Of a stretch of 35,912 bases of DNA, positions 31,745 to 35,912 are shown in pieces (positions within the stretch are counted from its first letter, which is position 1; every line of letters starts with the position of its first letter). The notes under the pieces are model-generated. The model ran no database searches, was not told the DNA's origin, and saw nothing but the letters and a program-made list of their open reading frames with translations. This stretch comes from a virus. A program made the translations under genes and the position numbers. Location of the stretch: the IMG/VR virus record IMGVR_UViG_3300020420_000038, positions 1 through 35,912 of that record. One strand, written 5' to 3'.

Positions 31745-33353
31745 AGAAGTTTGCCCTGAGTGTGGCAAGAAAAACTGTGCGGTCTTTAGTGATGGACATA
31801 AACATTGTTTCACTATGGACTGTGGCTATACCTACTACCCCAACAAGAAAAATTTATCTGTTGCCTACACAAAAAAAATGATAGACAAAGTGACACCACT
31901 ATTTAAAACAAGTCCTAAGTTATTGAAGGTAACACCCATAGCATTATCTAAACGTGGAATCACTAAAGAGACTTGCGAACTATTTGGATATGGACAGGCT
32001 GAGTATAAAGGTATGCCTGTTCAAGTAGCTACATACAAAGATCAAAAGGGTAATGATGTAGCACAGCATATTAGATTTCCTGATAAGAAGTTTGCTTGGA
32101 TAGGAGACATATCAAACGTACAGCTATGGGGTCAGCATCTATGGAGACAGCATGGTAGTAATGGTTCAGTGTTTGTCAGTTGCTTCGAGGGAGAGATTGA
32201 CTGCATGAGTGGGTCACAGATACAAGGCAACAAGTTTCCCTGTGTATCTATTCCGTCAGGTGTACAGTCAGCAGCTAAGTATCTAGCAGCAAACTACAAA
32301 TGGTTAGATACTTATTGTCGTATAGTTCTATGCTTTGATAATGATGAAGCAGGTAATAAAGCAGCAGAGAAATGTATGGAAGTCTTACCTAAAGGTAAGG
32401 TTGCCATAGCAAGACTAGATCGTAATGACGTGAACGATCATCTTGTATTAGGCGAAGGAGATATAGTACAGGAAAGATTATGGAAGGCTAGACCAGTTAG
32501 ACCTGACTCTCTTATCAATGCAGCAGACGCATGGGATTTGTTTACCAAAGCAACAAGCAAACCTATATCAGACTTTCCGTTTCCCAAGTTAAATGAATAC
32601 ACAAGAGGTTTGTTTCCTAGTCAGCTATTCACAGTAGCTTCCGCAAGTGGGGCAGGTAAATCAACTATTTGTAGAGAACTGGCATATCATTTCTTATCTA
32701 ATAATTTAAAGCTAGGTTATATAGGATTAGAAGAATCAGTACAAAGAACTTTGCAAGGACTTGTTGGTATTGATCTCAATGTACCTTTACATCTTGAAGA
32801 AGAAAAAATAGATAAGGAAGACTTGAAGCAGTCGTTTGATAAGTTGACATCTACTCGCAACTTATATTTATACAATCACTTTGGCAGCCTTGAACCTGAT
32901 GTATTACTAGAGCAGATAAGATACTTAGCTACAGTTGATGGAGTGCAAGTAGTCATACTAGATCACATAAGTATAGTCATGTCAGGTCTTGAGTTAGATA
33001 ATGAAAGACGTGCCATAGACGTGACAATGACCAAGCTAAGAAGTTTGTGTGAAGCAACTGGCATAGCACTAATACTTGTTAGTCATTTAAGAAGACCGCA
33101 AGGACAATCACATGAGTCGGGCAGAGACATAGATACAGCAGACTTAAGAGGTTCACATTCTTTATTACAGTTATCTGATGTAGTCTTATCAGCATCAAGG
33201 AATCAGACAGGAGATGAAAGCGAAAGGTCAAGACTAAAATTAAAGATACTCAAGTCAAGACATACTGGTATGACAGGAGAAGTAGATAAGTTATTGTACG
33301 ACCAGAAGACAGGTCGGCTAGTAGTTTATGAAAACACATTCGGAGACTTATGA
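31722..33353 (+). CDS. primase/helicase (T7 gp4-like)
   Basis: 543 residues (T7 gp4 is 566). The N-terminal zinc-binding domain has CPEC at 11-14 and Cys29 and Cys34 after FSDGHKH; the second pair is spaced four residues, wider than in T7. The toprim primase domain has SCFEGEIDCMSG and IVLCFDNDEAGNKA. The helicase domain has Walker A SASGAGKST (Lys313), Walker B VVILDHISI (Asp414), LILVSHLRRP and LRGSHSLLQLSDVVLSASRNQ. It unwinds DNA and makes primers. The C-terminus ends soon after the helicase core (YENTFGDL) without the acidic tail that T7 gp4 uses to hold its DNA polymerase. Overlaps the exonuclease by four bases. Confidence 0.94.
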   Translation: MKSQYKIKEVCPECGKKNCAVFSDGHKHCFTMDCGYTYYPNKKNLSVAYTKKMIDKVTPLFKTSPKLLKVTPIALSKRGITKETCELFGYGQAEYKGMPVQVATYKDQKGNDVAQHIRFPDKKFAWIGDISNVQLWGQHLWRQHGSNGSVFVSCFEGEIDCMSGSQIQGNKFPCVSIPSGVQSAAKYLAANYKWLDTYCRIVLCFDNDEAGNKAAEKCMEVLPKGKVAIARLDRNDVNDHLVLGEGDIVQERLWKARPVRPDSLINAADAWDLFTKATSKPISDFPFPKLNEYTRGLFPSQLFTVASASGAGKSTICRELAYHFLSNNLKLGYIGLEESVQRTLQGLVGIDLNVPLHLEEEKIDKEDLKQSFDKLTSTRNLYLYNHFGSLEPDVLLEQIRYLATVDGVQVVILDHISIVMSGLELDNERRAIDVTMTKLRSLCEATGIALILVSHLRRPQGQSHESGRDIDTADLRGSHSLLQLSDVVLSASRNQTGDESERSRLKLKILKSRHTGMTGEVDKLLYDQKTGRLVVYENTFGDL

Positions 33354-34084
33354 CTTTACTAATTGATGCAGACTGGTTGATCTACAATTCATGTTGTGCC
33401 TGTGAAGAAGACACAAGATGGACTGAACACGAACATACTCTTCATTCAGATGAAAGAGATATAATGAATATGATTGACAATAGAATAGATGTATATAAAA
33501 CCATAGCAGGAGAGAAGCATGACATAGTTATGTGCTTTACTTCTTACCCAACATTCAGGCATGAGATATTTCCAGAGTACAAGATACATAGGATAGGTAA
33601 AAGAAAACCACTAGCTTTGAGATCAGTAATTAATAACTGTAAAAAAATATATGACTGTGTATCTTATCCAAACCTTGAAGGAGATGACGTGCTTGGATTA
33701 CTAGCTACAAACGGACAGTATAAGAATCCAATAATAGTATCAGTCGATAAGGACATGAGAACCATACCTTGTAAGCTAATAGCTGCTGATGAAGTAGAAC
33801 ATATTACAGAAAAGAAAGCTAATAGACACTGGTTTGAAATGTCTATAGCAGGAGACAGTACAGACGGAATAATAGGAGTTAAAGGTACAGGCATGGTAAC
33901 TGCCAATAAATTACTAGCAGATACACCTGACACCATAGATGCACTGTGGTCTAAGGTTGCTGAAACATACACAAAGAAAGGCTATACCTTGGCTGATGCC
34001 ATACTCAATGCAAGACTTACAAGGATACTTAGAGAAGGAGACTATGACTACAACACAGGGGAAGTAAAACTTTGGCAGCCATAA
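33350..34084 (+). CDS. 5'-3' exonuclease, FEN-like (T7 gp6-like)
   Basis: 244 residues (T7 gp6 is 300). Family features: MTLLIDADWLIYNSC at the N-terminus (first metal Asp), NLEGDDVLGLLAT and IIVSVDKDMRTIP (acidic metal ligands), then SIAGDSTDGIIGVKGTGMVTANKLL, the helix-hairpin DNA-binding loop. It removes RNA primers and degrades host DNA to nucleotides. In T7 and related cyanopodoviruses the DNA polymerase gene lies between primase/helicase and this gene; here the two overlap as ATGA, leaving no room. It is not a polymerase itself: no family A fingers or palm motifs are present. Confidence 0.9.
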   Translation: MTLLIDADWLIYNSCCACEEDTRWTEHEHTLHSDERDIMNMIDNRIDVYKTIAGEKHDIVMCFTSYPTFRHEIFPEYKIHRIGKRKPLALRSVINNCKKIYDCVSYPNLEGDDVLGLLATNGQYKNPIIVSVDKDMRTIPCKLIAADEVEHITEKKANRHWFEMSIAGDSTDGIIGVKGTGMVTANKLLADTPDTIDALWSKVAETYTKKGYTLADAILNARLTRILREGDYDYNTGEVKLWQP

Positions 34085-34087
34085 GAA

Positions 34088-34157
34088 AACCCCCAAGACG
34101 AGTCACTTGTCTCAGGGGTTCTCTACGCTTTACCAATGGGTAACCACTCCCATTGAT
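34088..34157. terminator. double hairpin between replication and structural genes
   Basis: CCCC with GGGG and AGACGAG with CTTGTCT (loop TCA) form a strong stem at about 34091-34119. On the minus strand the stem is followed by TTTTC; on the plus strand only by TTCTCT. A second hairpin AATGGG/CCCATT (loop TAACCACT) follows at about 34136-34155. It is likely a terminator or processing element separating the replication operon from the portal operon. Confidence 0.6.
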
Positions 34158-34182
34158 TAAATTGTAGCATGAAATCTATACA

Positions 34183-34201
34183 AAAGTATTTATATTTTCA
34201 G
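34183..34201 (+). promoter_or_regulatory. candidate promoter of the portal operon
   Basis: The AT-rich AGTATTTATATTTTCAG resembles the 18225 and 30533 sites in its GTAT...TATATTT core and lies just upstream of the first gene after the double hairpin, where a new transcript must start if the hairpins terminate. Similarity is modest. Confidence 0.3.
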
Positions 34202-34214
34202 ATTAAGAGTTACT

Positions 34215-34436
34215 ATGTTAATAGTTTCAATCTTTTTCTTGACTGTTAAGTTACCACCCATCACTGATGACTTGATACAAGGACTAGATGAGGTCTTTCC
34301 TAACCGCCACCCTGATCTGTCATTTTCTGACAAGGAAGTTTGGTATCGGGCAGGGCAAAGGTTTGTTGTCGATTGGTTAATTGAACAACAAAAGAGACAA
34401 CGTGAAACTATGTTAACTGAAAAAGTATTAGATTAG
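34215..34436 (+). CDS. small conserved cyanophage-type protein, unknown function
   Basis: 73 residues: a hydrophobic N-terminus (MLIVSIFFLTVKLPP) then a well-formed core (LIQGLDEVFPNRHPDLSFSDKEVWYRAGQRFVVDWLIEQQKRQRETM). The core is familiar from cyanopodoviruses, where it also sits between replication genes and portal. The hydrophobic start may belong to a longer-than-usual N-terminus because no later Met is available before the core. Function unknown; the helical C-terminal half may bind a capsid or packaging component. Confidence 0.65.
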   Translation: MLIVSIFFLTVKLPPITDDLIQGLDEVFPNRHPDLSFSDKEVWYRAGQRFVVDWLIEQQKRQRETMLTEKVLD

Positions 34437-34440
34437 TACT

Positions 34441-34737
34441 ATGTGTTTCGGCTCTAAACCTAAAGCACCTGAGAAACCCAAGAAAGCTGAGTTTACAGAT
34501 GCACCTCCTGTAGTTACAGGCGAACAGGAAGATGTTGAAAATCCATTTGATACTAAGAAGATAACAGATCAGTTAAAGCTTAGAAGGAAGAAGAAAGAGA
34601 AGGGTATTAAGATTAAAAAAGGCGACCCTGATTTATCAAACGTCAGGATAGCAGGTCTTAATCCTACTCCCGATACTAGAAAGAAATCTGGTATGGGTGG
34701 TTCAACTTCTCCTTATAACACGAAATCTATTTACTAA
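34441..34737 (+). CDS. small basic virion-type protein with MC start
   Basis: 98 residues, beginning MCFGSKPKAPEKPKKAE, with a Lys-rich disordered middle (LKLRRKKKEKGIKIKKG) and a C-terminus GMGGSTSPYNTKSIY. It resembles the gene after it in layout: MC start, Pro-rich, basic, and a C-terminal G-x-N/T-type end. Position and composition recall T7 gp7.3 (tail assembly, located just before the portal gene). No motif proves this. The Cys at position 2 is also seen in the gp14-like protein. Confidence 0.6.
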   Translation: MCFGSKPKAPEKPKKAEFTDAPPVVTGEQEDVENPFDTKKITDQLKLRRKKKEKGIKIKKGDPDLSNVRIAGLNPTPDTRKKSGMGGSTSPYNTKSIY

Positions 34738-34742
34738 AAACT

Positions 34743-34991
34743 ATGTGCGTTTTCTCAGCCCCACCACCTCCCCCACCATTACCAGACCCAGAACCTACAG
34801 CACCTAAAGGGGAAAAGACAGCAGAGCAGGTTGTTACTGGACAACAAAGAACTACTGTTAGGAAGAAAGGTCAAAAGATGGGTAGAACTGCTGCAAGAGA
34901 AGCAGGTAGAAAAGGCACAGCATCTTTAAGAATCCCTCTATTAGGCAAAAAGGAGACTACCAGAAGCGGTAATCTAAATACACCTATTTAA
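34743..34991 (+). CDS. small proline-rich basic virion-type protein with MC start (gp7.3-like)
   Basis: 82 residues: MCVFSAPPPPPPLPDPEPTAP, a Thr/Gln/Lys middle (GQQRTTVRKKGQKMGR) and the end KGTASLRIPLLGKKETTRSGNLNTPI. T7 gp7.3 ends in a comparable RxxGKKSLxxARxxGGGIN pattern and precedes the portal, so a tail-assembly or virion role is likely. It starts five bases after the preceding paralogue-like gene and six bases before the portal. Confidence 0.6.
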   Translation: MCVFSAPPPPPPLPDPEPTAPKGEKTAEQVVTGQQRTTVRKKGQKMGRTAAREAGRKGTASLRIPLLGKKETTRSGNLNTPI

Positions 34992-34997
34992 AATCAC

Positions 34998-35912
34998 ATG
35001 GAATATTCTACTCCTGAAGGCAGGGCAGCAGCATTGTATGAACAATATGCTACCGAAAGGTCTTCTTATTTAAGAGAAGCACAGGAGTCTAGTAAGTACA
35101 CTTTGCCATATCTGATACCTGAAACTTCCGCAGGTTCAGGTGGTAAAAGAACTAGAATCAAAACACCATATCAAGGGATTGGAGCAGCAGGTACAAATGC
35201 TTTAGCTTCAAAAATTTTGATCGGGTTGTTTCCTACGAATATTCCATTTTTTAAATTAGTTTTAGATCAGATAAAAATTGCACAGGAAGAAGGCGGTAGT
35301 GAAGCAATTACCGAAATAGATAAGGCATTACGGAAAGTTGAAAATGCTTTGATGAGAGATATAGAAGTATCTAGTGATAGGGTTGCTATGTTTGAAGCAC
35401 TAAAACATTTGATAGTTGGAGGGAATGTTTTACTGTATCTAACAGAACAAGGACTACAAGTATATCCTTTAGAAAAATACGTTTGTAAACGTGATGCTAA
35501 TGGTAATACTTTAGAAATTATTATCAAAGAAACTATAAGTGCTAAAGCTTTACCCTCTGATTTTTTAGCAAATATAAAACAGAAAGCAGAGTACTCAGAA
35601 AAAACACTTGAAGAAGAGTTAGATATTTACACACACGTCAAAAGAGAAAATGATTATTTTAATTGGCATCAAGAATGTAAAAACGAAATAATCCCTAACA
35701 CAATAGGTAGAGCTAAGAAAGATGTAACTCCTTTTTTAAATCTTAGATGGACAAGAATTAGCGGAGAAAGTTACGGAAGGGGATACGTTGAAGAGTACCG
35801 AGGGGATTTGATTTCTCTTGAAGGATTGATGAAAGCAATCATAGAAAATGCTGCTGCGTCTGCCCGAACAGTTTTTCTTGTAAATCCTAATGGTACAACG
35901 AGAGCTTCCACA
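34998..35912 (+). CDS. portal / head-tail connector (T7 gp8-like), C-terminus cut by window end
   Basis: 305 codons are present; the T7 portal is 536 residues, so about 230 residues are missing. It begins MEYSTPEGRAAALYEQYATE and carries the conserved connector segments LASKILIGLFPTNIPFFKL, EALKHLIVGGNVLLYL, FLNLRWTRISGESYGRGYVEEYRGDLISLEGL and VFLVNPNGTTR, which agree closely with T7 gp8. The dodecameric ring is the DNA entry channel and packaging-motor platform. The gene is incomplete only because the window ends. Confidence 0.93.
   Translation, partial: MEYSTPEGRAAALYEQYATERSSYLREAQESSKYTLPYLIPETSAGSGGKRTRIKTPYQGIGAAGTNALASKILIGLFPTNIPFFKLVLDQIKIAQEEGGSEAITEIDKALRKVENALMRDIEVSSDRVAMFEALKHLIVGGNVLLYLTEQGLQVYPLEKYVCKRDANGNTLEIIIKETISAKALPSDFLANIKQKAEYSEKTLEEELDIYTHVKRENDYFNWHQECKNEIIPNTIGRAKKDVTPFLNLRWTRISGESYGRGYVEEYRGDLISLEGLMKAIIENAAASARTVFLVNPNGTTRAST

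Noticed and set aside
33350-34084. Exonuclease as a remnant of a fused polymerase
   Set aside because: It is a stand-alone FEN-type protein with its own start and stop; no polymerase palm or fingers motifs follow.

Overview
The window is most of the genome of a T7-like podovirus (Autographiviridae type) with an AT-rich genome (GC in the 30s percent, judged by eye). Every hallmark of the T7 plan is present except one: single-subunit RNA polymerase, gp2.5-like ssDNA-binding protein, gp3-like endonuclease I, gp4-like primase/helicase, gp6-like exonuclease, portal, T7-type capsid, tail tubular proteins A and B, three internal virion proteins, a fibre with the gp17 N-terminal domain, and small and large terminase. 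A tyrosine integrase lies just upstream of the RNA polymerase, as in marine cyanopodoviruses and some pelagiphages. Several small proteins resemble ones I know from marine cyanophages, notably the proline-rich membrane-anchored protein after the fibre genes and the exported proteins on the minus strand. The most likely host is a marine picocyanobacterium such as Prochlorococcus, but the host cannot be proved from this sequence. No psbA, hli, talC or nrd gene is visible.

The striking absence is DNA polymerase. Primase/helicase (ending 33353) and exonuclease (starting 33350) overlap by four bases exactly where T7 and classic cyanopodoviruses carry it. No other unassigned ORF is large enough to encode a family A polymerase. 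From memory, a marine cyanopodovirus clade called MPP-C was reported to lack the DNA polymerase gene and to have genomes of about 37-38 kb. This window (35.9 kb plus roughly 1.5 kb of missing portal and scaffold) fits that description.

Layout. Positions 1-18225 (+) are the late structural genes: scaffold tail end, small basic protein, major capsid protein, terminator, tail tubes, internal virion proteins, fibres and a membrane-anchored small protein. Positions 18226-18468 are a hairpin-rich spacer. Positions 18469-19545 (-) hold three membrane or exported proteins in the slot where T7 has its lysis genes. Positions 19613-22055 (+) carry two small genes and the two terminase genes. Positions 22056-22658 are non-coding, with hairpins, tandem repeats and a strong sigma70-type promoter; this is the likely junction of the physical genome ends. 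Positions 22659-27066 (+) hold small early genes, including an ArdC-type antirestriction protein, a papain-like peptidase candidate and an NrdR-like zinc ribbon, separated by conserved hairpins. Positions 27067-34084 (+) encode integrase, RNA polymerase and the replication genes. Positions 34085-35912 (+) have a hairpin spacer, small virion-type proteins and the portal, which is cut by the window end.

How the genes work together: the host RNA polymerase would fire the 22.57 kb promoter and express the host-takeover genes, the integrase and the phage RNA polymerase. The phage enzyme then transcribes the replication and structural genes. Primase/helicase, SSB, endonuclease I and exonuclease process DNA, but synthesis must be done by a host polymerase. 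The window is cut inside the portal gene, and the portal C-terminus and nearly all of the scaffold are not in it.
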